In this document: in pieces, positions 1 through 63,231 of the stretch | Layout: each line of letters begins with the position of its first letter | Position numbering within the stretch: position 1 is the first letter of the stretch | NCBI GenBank assembly: GCA_034231615.1 | Contig: CM067298.1 | Span: 66,235,591 to 66,299,590 of the forward strand | From: Meghimatium bilineatum | Taxonomy: Eukaryota > Mollusca > Gastropoda > Stylommatophora > Philomycidae | Direction of reading: 5' to 3' | Length of the DNA: 64,000 nucleotides | The notes under the pieces: model-generated | Seen by the model: only the letters and a program-made list of their open reading frames with translations | What the model was told of the DNA's origin: nothing | Databases searched by the model: none | Translations under genes and position numbers: made by a program

Positions 1-26
1 GCATTCATGGGGATTATTTCATAGAA

Positions 27-184
27 TCCCGCCGAATACGGATGTGTCGGGCCATTGGTGCAAATAAAATGGTGACACAACGCATTTCCTTTCTCTGGAC
101 TACATCCTGATGGAAATCTAGTAGGACCATGGTCACGCTACAAGGGAGATCGAGTTTGAGAATGAACGCTGAAGAAGAAGAAGA
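27..184 (-). repeat. SINE-like family B copy
   Basis: Same sequence as the copies at 21.6, 32.2, 44.3, 55.1 and 62.9 kb. Read in the sense direction it opens with CCCGCCGAA, has GGATGTGTCGGGCC and ends in GAGTTTGAGAATGAACG followed by an AGAAGAAG tail. It is non-coding. Confidence 0.8.
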
Positions 185-420
185 ATTTCATAGAAGAAAA
201 AACTAAGAAGTTGAGACAAAATGTGACAATGATAATTTTTTCACAGGTGAAAGTTTGTCAGCATATCCCCCCAGCTTTAGTATGACATGCCTAGAAAGAA
301 GACAGTGGCCCTATTCTTTGCACCCTGAACTAGAAAACTAGGCGCTGGTGGATCATATTTTGCTCACCCATGATCTAAATATAATGTTTGTTGATGACAT
401 CTGAACTAACTCTTTTGCTA

Positions 421-640
421 AGGAACCAAAAGGGGAGCAAAGAACAGTGACAGTTACCTGCCATACATGTCATAAGAAGTGAATAAGGAGGTTTTGGAAG
501 AGAAGTTGGGTTCCCACCCATATAGAATCAAAGTGACACAGAAGTCATGCTGAAGTCAGGCTAAAAGGTACAGATATCACAGCTAAGCTGTAAACAATGA
601 TACAACAAATTCCACTCTCCGGACCACTTCCTGCTTAAAC
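421..640 (-). repeat. Diverged SINE-like family A copy
   Basis: Recognised by AAAGGGGAGCAAAGAA, GTAAACAATGATACAAC and CTCCGGACCACTTCCTGC in the order of the family, with many substitutions. The 3' tail is lost. Confidence 0.65.
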
Positions 641-904
641 ACACACAAAAAACAGAACTTAAAAAATTGGTTGTTAAGAATGAATGGGGAAACTGCAGTT
701 AATTCGCCTGTATGGTAACCAGGGCCTAGACTTCTAGTTTAGGATGCAAAGAATATGACAATCAATACAAGGTAACTGCGAGAAAGGTAACAACAATTGT
801 ACTTACATAAAACACAGGTTTATATAATCGCTTCACTCAGACATGACAGACTATAACTAAAACTAGTGGATAATGATGTGCACACAAGAAAACATACAAA
901 TTAC

Positions 905-950
905 AATACACAAATTATATTCAACGTTTCAACCAAAAGGTCTTTATCAA
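905..950 (-). repeat. Hammerhead-like motif of Penelope-element origin
   Basis: On the minus strand CTTGATAA, a short stem (AGACC/GGTT) and GAAACGTT occur in hammerhead order (canonical CTGATGA ... GAAA). The first core block departs from the canonical sequence. It resembles the pseudo-LTR remnants at 29.1, 52.8 and 53.7 kb. Confidence 0.4.
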
Positions 951-989
951 GATACATACAAAAGCATCAAAAGATGACAAATGGAAAAA

Positions 990-2541
990 TTATCACAATA
1001 AACAAACGTATCCAACGGAATTATGGAATATACTGTAAATCATTTGTCTTTTAACTTCTATCTTGATCTTGAGATGAAGATGTGGTGGCAGTTGGTATGT
1101 TACTGCATTTGCCTTTTGACATCTCGTCTCTATCTCTCTATCAAGGCTTCCATTTTTTGTGAAAATACTACTGAGATATTTGAACTCCAATACTTGTTTT
1201 ACTCCTATGCTGTTTATCTGTATGTTTAGTGGGCTTGAAGTTCTGCATATTTTTATAGTTTCCATCTTTTGTGTATTGATCTACATGTTGTTATTTTCTA
1301 CATGTTGCAGATAGTGAGTTAACATGATTTTGTAGTTGTTCTTCGTTTTCATATATGAGGATCTGGTCTGCGAAAAGCAGTTCATTTAGTTCATTGTTTA
1401 GTTGCTCTGAGTTATCTTGTTTTGAGCCGATGATGTTGCCCTCCACACTTTTTGCTTCTTTTATTATTCTATCTATGTATATATGGAAAAGCAAGGGTGA
1501 GATAATGCAACTCTGACCCACACCTGTTTTTGCCTCAGATGTGTCTAATACCATCTGATGTTCTTACCACACACTGGTAGTTTTTATACAAAGCTCTTAT
1601 ACTTTCTAAAAAATTGTCCTTTGATACAATACATTTTTAGAATTTCCCATAGTATGTCTCTGTTGACTCTATCAAACGTTTTCTCCTAATCTATAATATT
1701 GTGTTTAGTTTGTTGTTGTATTTTATTCCTCTCTCACTGATTTGCCTCAGTGTGAACTGAGCTCCTGTGCAACTAACCCCTCTTCTGAAGCCAAATTGAG
1801 AGATGCTCAATTGTGGTTCAACAATGTATCTTGCACGTTGTTCTTTTCTCTCTGAATAAATTTTCCCGGCGTGGCTTAATAGCAAGATGCCTCAGTATGT
1901 ATCACATTCTATTTTGTTGCCCTTGTTTTTCCACAATGGCATGATTACTCACCTCTGCTCTGGAATTTCAGTTTCTTTACGCTATTGTGAATATTCTTTT
2001 CAGCCATTTTAGCCCAATATCTTTACTTACTTTAATGGCTTCGTTGGGTATGTAATCTGTGCAAGGCGATTTCTTATTTGGATTGTTCTTGATAGCCATG
2101 TCTACTTCTTGCCTTATATTTCTGGCTCTGCAATGTCTTAGTCTTTTCCCTTATGAGTATGTTGCATCTGAATTTTAGGATTATACAGTTCTTGGAAGTA
2201 TTCTTTCCATCGTTTCCATTAAGTAGAGGTATTGCATCTCTGCTGTTTATTTTTACAGTTGGTTGCTGTTGGGGTGTAGCTTTTGATTCTCATTTCATTA
2301 ACACTTCTGAAGAAATCTCTAAGGTTATTCTTACATATACCTGTTAGGTGTTCTCCATATTTGTGCCAGGAATTCTCTTTCGCTTCTTTGACTATTATTT
2401 TTGTATTTCGTCTAGGTAGTCTGTACCGCACATAATAACTTTGTTTTTTTTTTAGATTTCAACCAAATTCTAAAGCACTGTTTCTTTATTTGTGTAGCTT
2501 TTGGTAACTCTTCATTCTACCATGCTGTTTATTGGTCTTCC
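990..2541 (-). pseudogene. RTE-like LINE, reverse transcriptase portion (outer, interrupted element)
   Basis: Minus-strand frames show the region before the reverse transcriptase, SQFGFRRGVSC, GVGQSCIISPLLFHIYIDRI, LLFADQ (for FADD) and the thumb EFKYLSS. Stops and frameshifts break it throughout, and the second catalytic Asp is replaced. The 5' continuation (endonuclease end) lies beyond an inserted LINE, at 4342-4790. Confidence 0.8.
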
Positions 2542-2552
2542 TGTGAATGTTT

Positions 2553-4330
2553 CAACTTAGCATTGGAAGCTGAATCATCATCAAAACACTACAACAGCAA
2601 GATACTACACCACATAACCAAACAACTGTGCAACCAGCCACTTATCCCAAATGCATCTATTAAAGACAAAAATGGCAACGTTCTAGCAACAACTGAACAA
2701 CAAAAGCAAAGATGGGCCGAACATTTCCAAGATCTTCTTAACAGGCCACTACTCCAATCTATTTCAGAACTAGAGGAAGAGGCGACAATGCCACCATTAG
2801 AAGCTTCGATAGAAAACTTCACTCTTGAAGAGGTAAAACAAATCATTAAGAAAATAAAAAACAATAAAGCAGCAGGTCAAGATGACATCACAAGTGAAAT
2901 GTTAAAAGCAGCAAATGATAATACCTTGTCCTTTTTACTGGATATTTTCAATATGATTTGGAAAAACGAATGCCCACCCCAACAATGGAAAAATGGTATC
3001 ATTATCAAACTACCAAAAAAAGGAGACCTAACAAACTGTGATAACTGGAGGGAAATCACACTGCTATCCATACCTGGTAAAATTCTTTGTAATATGATGC
3101 TTGCAAGATTAAAGTCATCCTTAGGCAAAAGACTTAGAGAAGAGCAGTCAGGTTTTAGACCAGGTCGTTCCTGCCTCGACCATATGTTCACTCTTAGAAC
3201 AATAATTGAAGAATGTCTAGAATTTAGAGCTAATCTCATAATAAGCTTCATTTATTTTCAAAAAGCCTTCGACAGCATCCACTAACCATCGCTTTGGGAA
3301 ATTTAAAAAATATATGGATTCCAAAACAAATATATGTGATAAAATCATTTTATACCAACTCAAAATGCTGTGTTGAAACAGAAAAAGGCAATTCAGAATG
3401 GTTCCCTGTGATTACTGGGTTTAAACAAGGCTGCCCTATGTCACCATTACTATTCGATATCGCAATTGACTGGGCTATGAGAAAAAGCATATCAAACGCA
3501 AATTTAGGAATCAAATAGATAAATAAATAACACTAGAATACCTACATTTTGCAGATGATCTTGCACTATTGAGTGAAAACCAACAAGATGTACAAACAAA
3601 AACTGATAAGATTAAATCTCATCGAAGGACAAATAGGTCTCCAAATCAACTCATCAAAAACAAAAATTATGGACTTCACCTAACGCAATTACTTTAAATG
3701 GACAACAACTTGAAAAGGTACACTAATTCTCCTATCTAGGAAGCAAATTAACACTCGATGGTGATGCCATGAAAGAAATTACAACTCGCATTGCACTAGC
3801 ATCAAGTACCTTTAACAGACTGTCTAGTATCTGGAGGTCAAAGTCAATCAGCACATGCACGAAAATGCGCTTATTTAATTCCTGCGTTATTCCGGTGCTA
3901 TCATATGGATGTGAGAGTTGGAAAAGCTCCTTATTTTCAGAAAAGAAATTACTGAGTTTCGAGAACAAATGTCTTTGTAGGATAACTAACACCCATTGGA
4001 GTGAATTCAAATCGAATAATAATATCAGTGAAGAAACACATCAAAATTTCATCACAGGTGTTATCAGAAAACATCGTTGGTCCTACACCGGGCATGTCCT
4101 ACGAGCAGACATCAACAGAATACACCACCAATCTCTTGAATGGATACCTACAGGCAAAAGAGCAAGGGGTAGACCAAAAGAAACACTCAGAAGAACAATA
4201 TTTAGAGAAAGTAAAACAATCAATATCCATACTATTCAAGAACTGCACAGATAGCTTTGAACAGACAGAATTGGAGAGATCTGACATCTGCCTTATGCAC
4301 TAACTTCAGCGCAAAAGGTAAATGAATGAA
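2553..4330 (+). pseudogene. 5'-truncated non-LTR retrotransposon nested in another LINE
   Basis: Plus-strand frames encode a reverse transcriptase: KNNKAAGQDDITSEML, EEQSGFRPGRSCLDH, GFKQGCPMSPLLFDI, FADDLALLSE with the catalytic pair intact, then YGCESW and the C-terminal GHVLRADINR and TGKRARGRPKETLRR. At least two frame breaks (near 3285 and 3520) make it inactive. It starts mid-element and ends in short AATG repeats. TGTGAATGTTT is duplicated at both edges (2542-2552 and 4331-4341). The family looks RTE-like. Confidence 0.88.
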
Positions 4331-4341
4331 TGTGAATGTTT

Positions 4342-4790
4342 TCTTACTCCACATATACCCTTTGTAGATTATTTATCATGTGAGTTTTAAATAACTCCCA
4401 TTCTACCTTTATCCATTGCTTTTGCTTGGCAGGGTAGTGAAGGCATTGGCGATTTCTTGATATAGCATATCTTTTGTGTATTCATCATCTACCTTTATAA
4501 AGTTCAGCTGTGATTCTTGTTTTTTGTTGATTGATGGTCTTTCTTGTTTCTTCCATTTTTCAGTTATTACAACCGGACAGTATGTGTTTATATTTGGTAT
4601 AACACTTGAGATTGTGATGTTTATTTTCTGCCTATGTCTTAACAGTATGTAATCAATCTGGGACGTTATTGATAGATTGTCCCATTTGTACAATTTTGTT
4701 ATGTGGCTCTGTCTGTGTTCGTAGCATGAATTAGCTATTAATAGTCCATGTTCTAAGCACTAGTGCCTTTACTGTTCATAAATTTTTACT
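4342..4790 (-). pseudogene. Outer RTE-like LINE, endonuclease C-terminus
   Basis: Minus-strand residues GLLIA, then KLYKWDNLSITSQIDYIL and NTYCPVVI match the end of the APE-type endonuclease and the linker of RTE-like LINEs. It is the upstream half of the element that resumes at 2541. Confidence 0.7.
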
Positions 4791-4959
4791 ACTTTCTCTT
4801 AACTTGAACAAATAGTTTGCCATATTGATTTTTCTTCAAATATTGATGTTTCTCTTTCCCACTAATGAAAGTTTTTCTTAACTGTTTGTCTTCACAATTT
4901 GTTTTCAGTATAGTTCAAAATATTTTAAGTAAACCTTGATCCCAAAAAATATATAAAAT

Positions 4960-5080
4960 GTTTTAAAATATCAGTTTTATTGTTGAACAATACATTGGGT
5001 TGACATTTTGATCAAAAGAACTTTGATGGGGACAACAAAAACAGAATGGAACCACAAACTCAAATGGAGACTACATACAT
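4960..5080 (-). repeat. Degenerate Penelope pseudo-LTR fragment
   Basis: TTGACATTTTGATC, then AACTTTGAT and GGGGACAACAAAAACAG parallel the hammerhead-like block and its flank at 52,795-52,850, with decayed core bases. It overlaps no coding sequence and lies beyond the host gene's poly(A) signal. Confidence 0.4.
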
Positions 5081-5311
5081 GCACATGGGTGGAAATGGAC
5101 AGGTCTGAAAAATAATACAGTACAAATTTAAAATATTTGATTTTGTAATATTGGAAATATTACAGTATAAAATATTGGAACCTTTCAATATAGGCCTCAT
5201 GTAAATTGTGGCACACTGTAACATGCTCCCTTCTAAGTGTGAATAATTGAACAGAAATAGATATTTAATTTTGCATGTAAAGTAGGACTGAGAATAATGA
5301 ATGAATACAAA

Positions 5312-5317
5312 TTTATT
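5312..5317 (-). terminator. Poly(A) signal of the macro-Deltex gene
   Basis: A perfect AATAAA lies on the minus strand 50 nt after the stop codon, in an AT-rich 3' untranslated region. Cleavage is expected 15-25 nt further on. Confidence 0.7.
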
Positions 5318-5367
5318 AATCATATACATTAAAAAATACAATAGTAAACAAAATAACAATACAATTT

Positions 5368-56278
<50,911 letters not shown>

Positions 56279-56305
<27 letters not shown>

Positions 56306-56349
56306 GATGAGTTTTATTTACAGCGGACGTTGATGCACATTTTCAAACG
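56279..56349 (-). CDS. Candidate exon 1 with start codon of the macro-Deltex gene
   Basis: On the minus strand an ATG at 56305-56303, with A at -3 and an in-frame TAA just upstream, opens nine codons (MTENVPVLL). They end at a strong GTAAGTAT donor in phase 0, exactly the phase needed by the next exon's acceptor at 48225. A pyrimidine-rich stretch ending in TTTTAG lies before 56349, so the 5' untranslated region may continue in an earlier exon. The segment is short and could match by chance; other upstream exons beyond the window are possible. Confidence 0.5.
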
Positions 56350-56595
56350 CTAAAAGAAAAACAGGATTGCCAGATAGTTGAAACTGTTTATGATTACATT
56401 TTTAAAACAAAATGGCGATACATGGCCAAATTCAAAAATTGTGTATAAACTGCTAAAAAATAATCACATTAGCTTAAAAATTGGTGAAATGCAACTAAAA
56501 GCAACTTTATTCTGGCTTTGTACTCAATATTTGTTGAACAGAATTATCTTGTGTAAAATAAAAAAATTGTCTCTTACCAATTGATGAGAATATTT

Positions 56596-56874
56596 CGCCC
56601 GTGTGTTGCCGGGGCCCAAAGGGGAGCAAAGAATAGCAACACTGTTTACCTTCCTCGCATGTCGTAAAAGGCGACTAAGGATGTTCTGGGATGGAGTTGG
56701 CTGTCCCATCCCATATAGGGTCAGTGACCCAAAGCCATGCTGAAGTCGGATGTGTCAGGCCGAAAGGCGCAGACATCGCAGCAATGCTTTAAACCATGAC
56801 ACAGCGCATTCCGTTCCCCTGACTACATCCTGCTAATCTGCAGGAGTTTGAGAAAGAACGCAGAAGAAGAAGAA
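56596..56874 (-). repeat. SINE-like family A copy with 13-bp duplication
   Basis: GATGAGAATATTT flanks it (56583-56595 and 56875-56887), the clearest target-site duplication in the window. Confidence 0.92.
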
Positions 56875-56954
56875 GATGAGAATATTTAAAACTACTTGTT
56901 CTGTCACAGTCCATGCAGTATCAGATTTTAGCTCTGTTATTTGAATGTAAACTT

Positions 56955-57205
56955 TTACTCATTGTACTAAGTTGTGAATATGTTCTTGATAAGTGCGTTT
57001 TGATCGAAACTTCAAGTCGTGTGTGTTATTATGTGTATTTCTAGTGATTAGCAAAAATATATTACCTTGTTCCAAGTTTCGCCTGTTGGATTTCAGTTTT
57101 ACAGGCCTCCAATTTACAAGAAAAAGGCTGATTTGGAATTTATAAAGCTGATTCATTAGAAAGCCACAACGATACTCTGTTACAAGATTCACCAATGTCA
57201 ATTAC
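56955..57205 (-). repeat. LINE-B fragment
   Basis: Reverse match to 58,085-58,200 (FQIS, FLVNW residues) in the palm region of LINE-B. Confidence 0.6.
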
Positions 57206-57234
57206 AGCGGAACATGTCTCTACATCAGTGTGAT

Positions 57235-57480
57235 AGCTGTTAAGACTGGTCCTATCACCTCTGTGCCCTTGTGGGCAGGCAGCACAGACCGCTTAACATA
57301 TCCTGCAAGACTGCAATACACTAAACTATTTAAGGGAAGAGCAATGGCCTAGATAGATAGATGTTCATAGAAGGATGTATGGGAGCACTGAGGAGCTTTC
57401 AAATACAACAGCATTTATTAAGAACACCGGACTTGCTGTGTAGACATGTCAAATTGCGAACGAGAAGAAAAATAAGGCAT
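57235..57480 (+). repeat. LINE-A 3' end
   Basis: GGGCAGGCAGCACAGAC (end of the Cys motif region), GGGAGCACTGAGGAGCTTTC and the tail GCGAACGAGAAGAAAAA match in reverse the LINE-A copy at 63.2 kb. Confidence 0.7.
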
Positions 57481-57489
57481 ACACATTAT

Positions 57490-57940
57490 CAATGACAGAA
57501 CCCATATGAAATGGTCATTGCTCTCCATGATCATCTGTACGCACAGCTGTGGATTTAATGTGTAAATTAGATATTCTTATTTTTATTGTATTTATGTAAA
57601 TGAGTAGAGCATATTCAAGAATCAAAACAGAATAGGCCTATGTTATGATCAATCTAAAAGAAAACGAAACTTTATCAAAAGCATGTTGAATGCAACTTTA
57701 TTCCAATATGATCAGAACAGCATTGAAACACTACATGTGCAGTTTTTTTAATGCTATGGCCCATATCAGTAGATGCATCGATGAACAATATAAATATGTT
57801 GTCTTTACTACCTTCTTTCAAATTTACATGTAAGGCTTCGTCGACCTTTGCAATTATTAGAGTGCACCTGGTTCGATTGCAGTTTTAGAATTTTTTTTTA
57901 ATGTACATTTTGTATAAACTTGTATTATCTCACTTCACTG
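57490..57940. other. Sequence upstream of the host gene, nothing recognised
   Basis: No gene or repeat recognised. Confidence 0.4.
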
Positions 57941-58560
57941 GCACACATGCATCCAGTGGGCTATATTAATTACCCCACAACCATTGGAAGATACCTTTCT
58001 AACCGAAACTTGAGGCAATGCCGCAGTATTTGCCTATGATGTGTACGAGGGTTTTCGCACTGGAGAGATATTTTTCGCTGCAATTGACATTGAGGAATCT
58101 TACAACAGAGTACCGTTTTGACTTTCTAATAAATCAACTTTGTACATTTCAAATCAGTCATTTCCTTGTAAATTGGATCGCTGCGGAACTTTTTCTGGGA
58201 ATTATGGTATTTAGATGTGTAGCTTGACCTCTGATCCCACGATGATACATCCACGCCACCCATGGGGCTCGACATTGTCTCCTGTACTTTTCATGCATAG
58301 CTTTCACCGTGAGAATCACAGATGAAGAAATCATTGGACGAGAAAGGACTTTTATCATATGCCGACGAAGTTTTAGTTTATTGTCAGGGTAGAGATCAGT
58401 AGTAGGCCTATGTGGTTTCAGATAATCCTATTGTCAACTTGCCAATTCCAACTGTGGAATTGTGTACAGAGGTCATTGTATCTGCGATCAAGTATCTAGG
58501 AGTGCCATTTAACAGAAGTCTTGCTTTCTCTTAACATATACACCAGGTATTAGGTAAAAG
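57940..58560 (+). pseudogene. LINE-B reverse transcriptase fragment
   Basis: AAIDIEESYNRV, TLSPVLFM, then YADEVLVY-type catalytic site (second Asp changed to Glu) and IKYLGVPFNRS in broken frames. It keeps the palm region that the copy at 22.8 kb has lost. Confidence 0.7.
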
Positions 58561-58639
58561 GCAGGATAGGTCTGAATGCTATGTGAGTAATTGATGTGCA
58601 AACTGTGAGCAATGCCACCTCGCTTGTTTGTACGGCCCG

Positions 58640-58738
58640 TAAAGTCGGATTAATCAGGCTGAAATGAGCAGATATCACAGCAATGTTGTAAACCATGACA
58701 TAATTTGCAGGAGTTTGAGAATGAACGCAGAAGAAGAC
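58640..58738 (-). repeat. SINE-like family A fragment
   Basis: AAGTCGGATTAATCAGGC to GAACGCAGAAGAAGA; internal deletion of the GACTACATCC block. Confidence 0.7.
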
Positions 58739-58827
58739 GTTCTCTTGTACCACGATCTGGTTCTTTCAGTGGATAGACCAAGGATCTATTAACGAAATAA
58801 GCATGGGGTCATTAAATTCAATTCTTC

Positions 58828-61300
58828 CTCATCGAGGTCAGCACCTTGAAGTGATGTTGGGTTCAGCCATCAGGGGCTGGAAACTAAAACTGGTCGGACT
58901 CTCCCACTAGAGCATGTCTAAGTCCTGCCCAAGTAAACAGGGTGCTGAAAACGGAGCAGACCAGTCAAATTGCGTACAATTAATCAGGATACCACGTACA
59001 AAACCCAATGGGAACACGCCTATATCTAATAATAGATATGGTGCCTGCCTTTTCAGGCGTTCAGGCAGAGACGATACCGGGCCCTATACCTCTAAATGGC
59101 CCAACTCCAATTGCTTGAGGTCCTTCTCAATTGTCCCGAGGAGCCAGGAGGCTAGGGAATAGAACTACTGACTAAACAAACCATCGACCAATAAAAATAA
59201 TGCACTTGAATGTTGAAAGTGTCAACAAGAGATGATGTAGAAAAAAATTGCAGCTTGAAAATATCATATATGAAGAACAAGTTAATGCATGATGTATTCA
59301 AGAAACACACTTCAGAGGCGATATTGCCTTTAAAATCAGAGGCAAACAGTGCTACCGATCAGACCGAAAGGACAGACGAAATGGAAGATTCTGATACTTG
59401 TTAAAAGCAATATCAATGTATGTCAGCTGGAAGTGTGTATGGATGGGAAGAATACCGTATGCTCCACCTAAAAAAAGATAGTACAGAATTCCATTTCCTG
59501 AACTACTACTGTCCAAATGATAGACCATTGGCACTAGACACAATCTCAGAAAAAGGGAGACTTATGGTATGTGGTGACTTCAACATCCACTCTCAGAGTT
59601 GGGGCTACGATCACATGGACAAAAGAAGTGAGAAAGATGAGCTAGAAAGATGAAATAATCTCATACTTATTAACTAACCAGCAGACCCACCAATCTTCTA
59701 CTCGAGAGCATGGCACACCACCTCTACACCAGACCTGGCATTCCTCTCCCAGGCTTTGAATGGAACATCACACGAGTCGCTAGAAAGCAGCTTGGAGGCA
59801 GTGACTGCAGACCATTAATTTTTTTTAAATCCACAATTAATTTATCAAGGACAGCAGCACAATCACTAGGTGGAACGATAAGAGGGCAGACTGGAAAATG
59901 TACCAGCGTTCTAACTAAGGACATAAACGTGGACAAAGACATCAATATAGTAGTGAGTTAATTTAATAGATGTATACTACATGCTGCTAGTAAAACCATA
60001 CCCAGAGGGCACTCACAAAAACTACAAACCCTATTGGAATGATGAACTGGAGAAGCTGAAAAATGAGATGAAAACATCTAGACTGCAGGCAGAGAACAGA
60101 CATAGCCAAGAGCACCACAACAAATATCAGCAAATAAAGGCTAACTTTTAAAAAACCAAGTTAAAAGCCAGACAGAGCAGCTGAAATGGAAAAACAGAAT
60201 CGCTGAACATTGGAAGAGACAGTAGGAAATTATGGAAACTGGTAAAACATCTAAATGATGACGGTACAGGGAGAAATACCAGGATAACACTTTATAAATA
60301 TAGGAACATTGTAACAGGTAAACATGCAGCTGACTCCTTTGCAGAAGATAACAACATCAAAGTTAGCCGAGATAAACAACAAGAGGTACGGGAGAACCAG
60401 CGAAACATTGGACAAGACAAACCAATAGATGAAACCATGGAGGCACCAATCACAATGAAAGAATTGAAGCATGTAATATACAAATTGAAAATGAAAAAGT
60501 CCCCAGGAGCTGATAGAGTTTCCAATGAAATTATTAAAAACCTGGAAACTTCAGCAAGAGCAAAGCTACTGTAGATCTTCAACACGAGGTGGACTACATA
60601 TAATATTCCGCTGGAATGGAAGGAAGCAATAATGATACACTCCTGAAATCAGGAAAAAATGGCAACACAGTCTTCAATTACAGGCCCATCAGCCACACAA
60701 GATGTCTATGCAAAACAATGGAACGCATTATCAATCTTAGGATGCAGTGGTACCTTGAAAGTGAAAGACTTCTGGTATCGCAGCAAGCAGACTCCAGACA
60801 GTGCTACTCTACTGAAAATCAGGCAACCTACCTCTCTCAAGAGATTGAGGATGCCTTCCAAGATAAGAAACTGGTACTAGCAGCATGGAGAGACCTCAGG
60901 AAAGCATTTGACAATGTTTGGAAAGAAGGACTCTTAATGAAATTGCGAAATTTCAGGGTTAACTTAAGAATGTAAATATGGGTAAAAGCATATATGCATA
61001 ATAGAAGAGTCAGGGTACAATTAGCTGGTCGCAAGAGCAAGAAAGTCCTACTGCGTCATGGAGTTCCCCAGGGAGGAGTCCTGTCACCCACACTTTTCTT
61101 GGTTTGCATCAATGATCTAGTTGCTGAACTACCACACGGGATCAAAGTGGCAATGTATGCTGACAACCTGGTGATCTGGTGCACAGATGAACATGCGACA
61201 GTGGCCACTAAACAAATACAAAGAGCTATCGATGCCGCAACCTTATGGGCAAATAAATGGTGTGCCAGCATTAACACAGATAAGTGCAAAGATGTTGCAA
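58828..61300 (+). pseudogene. LINE-A copy, 3'-truncated
   Basis: Starts at the same point as the copy at 12-16 kb. It shows endonuclease (LMVCGDFNIHSQSWG, GGSDCRP in place of SDHRP), reverse transcriptase (KKSPGADRVSNE, HGVPQGGVLSPTLFLVCIND, MYADNLVIW with the second catalytic Asp changed to Asn) and stops after SINTDKC. The RNase H half is absent. Many frame breaks make it older than the 12-kb copy. Confidence 0.88.
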
Positions 61301-61309
61301 AAAAAAAAA

Positions 61310-62215
61310 GAGTTGGCACAATTTATGGAATACGCTTATTTCCCTAATTGTAATCATGTCCCGTATTCAACCATGAAATCTTACATTTTTATTTTGTTTA
61401 CTGTATTATCTCACTATCGGAATATTCATTTTCAATGTCCGGCTCTGTGAGGACGTGGTTCAAAACGCGTCTGTGGTGGTTAATGTACCTGGTTCAAAAC
61501 CCTCCGCAGGCAATTGTGCATTCAAACATTTCGGAAGGCAACGGAAATTATTTAATATATTTATATTCCATATAAAATATTGTATAGAAAATCACAACAG
61601 CCAAAAAATGTGGGCTGATGAACATCATTCTCGGTACGATATGCTACCTTTTTTAAAATAACAAAAAAGCTTCCATTTTCACATCGTGAGAAAGGGATAA
61701 TGGAATGCCTCTTTGAATAATGCATTCTTTATTTTTCATTTACACAACAATAGAATAGTTAGCACGATCGTAGATGCGACTTTGCAAGGTGGAAGTTCCA
61801 ATAGAAAATATTGTTTTCCTAAGATGGGGGTGTGTGGATTTAAACCCTAAAAACCTCCCCCCCCCCCTCCCCAACAAATTTATACGTTCTTCATATACAT
61901 TGTTTATAATTCAATTAATATTCACAAAAGATTAACAATTTCATTTAGCTAAATTTAAACAAGAAAATATGTGAAAGTATATGCCCTATTTATTTTCCGA
62001 AAAGGTCAAAAATAGACTTGGCACATCTAAAATTTCATGGTCAATGACCTTTAAAAATGGCCAAATTCGATAAATTGTGATCATAAAATGGCCAATATGG
62101 CAACCCAGAACTGAAACCATATCGCGCTATGCACGAAACTGAAACACGGTAAATGTAACAATCTCGGAATATCTAACGTCTTCGGGGAAAATCTACAATT
62201 ACTTTATCAGTCACG
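61310..62215. other. Upstream region, nothing recognised
   Basis: Contains a C run (61,857-61,867) and two GGTTCAAAAC words that mimic B boxes without a tRNA-like partner. No gene recognised. Confidence 0.4.
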
Positions 62216-62224
62216 TGATACAAA

Positions 62225-62640
62225 CTGCATGTGCAATCAATCAATCAAGTACCATGGCAAATAGCGTAGGCGATCATGTTTCTCATCGACGCACTGTCTC
62301 TTCTGTTGTCAATAAGCTCAGTTGGTAAACTTCTACCGTGACACAATACTGGTCCATCTAGCAACTTTCCTTTTTGTCGTTCCCTATCTCTTCTCCCCAT
62401 TATCTTTCCAGTGGTTATTAAGTGATTAAGCTGTGTTCTTTTCAGAACATGCCCTTTTGAAACCTCGACTTTCTTCCCCTAATGTTTGATATGATTGATC
62501 TTTTTACGCCAGAATCAATGAGAACATCTGTATTATCTGTCCATAGTATTTTCATCATTCTTCTCAGAAACCATATCTCTGTAGCCTCTAGTTCGTGTTG
62601 AATTTTTGTGTTTATAATCATGTGCAATAACGAAAGTTAA
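62225..62640 (-). pseudogene. RTE-like LINE 3' end
   Basis: HELEATEIWFLRRMMKILWT, TGKIMGRR-type residues and MIAYA to a TTGATTGATTGA tail. The 3' end matches 6,110-6,192. Confidence 0.75.
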
Positions 62641-62870
62641 TTAATTTCATGCGTATAGGACTACAGTTAATCCCATTATAACAACCTGGTCCAGACCGAT
62701 AAAATATGTATGTAATAACAGAATTTAGTTATAGGCCCTATACAGTATTAACAATATAGAATAAATATAATTGGGGATTTTTTTTGAAAAATGTTATATA
62801 GGGGAAACTGTTATAAAAGGATTTACTATTGAGAGATTTCACAGTAATTGATTATAGTGATATAGAACAT

Positions 62871-63016
62871 CCCGCCGAAGAAGGATGTGACGGGCCATTG
62901 GCGCACATAAAACGGCGACACAACACATTTCCATTTCTGGACTACATCTTGCCGGAAATCTAGTAGGACAATGGTCTTGCTATAAGGGAGATCCAGCAGG
63001 AGTTTAAGAATGAATA
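62871..63016 (-). repeat. SINE-like family B copy with 11-bp duplication
   Basis: ATATAGAACAT flanks it (62860-62870 and 63017-63027). Confidence 0.9.
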
Positions 63017-63231
63017 ATATAGAACATAGGCCATATAACATGCAAGAGAGATTGATGACGACAGAGAAACTAGTAAGCACTAGATAGTCTCACATCGTGG
63101 CATGGTGTTGCTCGGCCGTCGTAATCGACGATATCTAAAACTCAACCATCGTGGCATGGTAGAGTCAATAACGATTCTGCTAGGAGGTACGTGAAACAGT
63201 TGAGGAGATCCTTAATTCACCAACAAAGGAA

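Noticed and set aside
61440..61530. Possible tRNA gene (two GGTTCAAAAC words)
   Set aside because: No A box at the right distance and no cloverleaf by eye.
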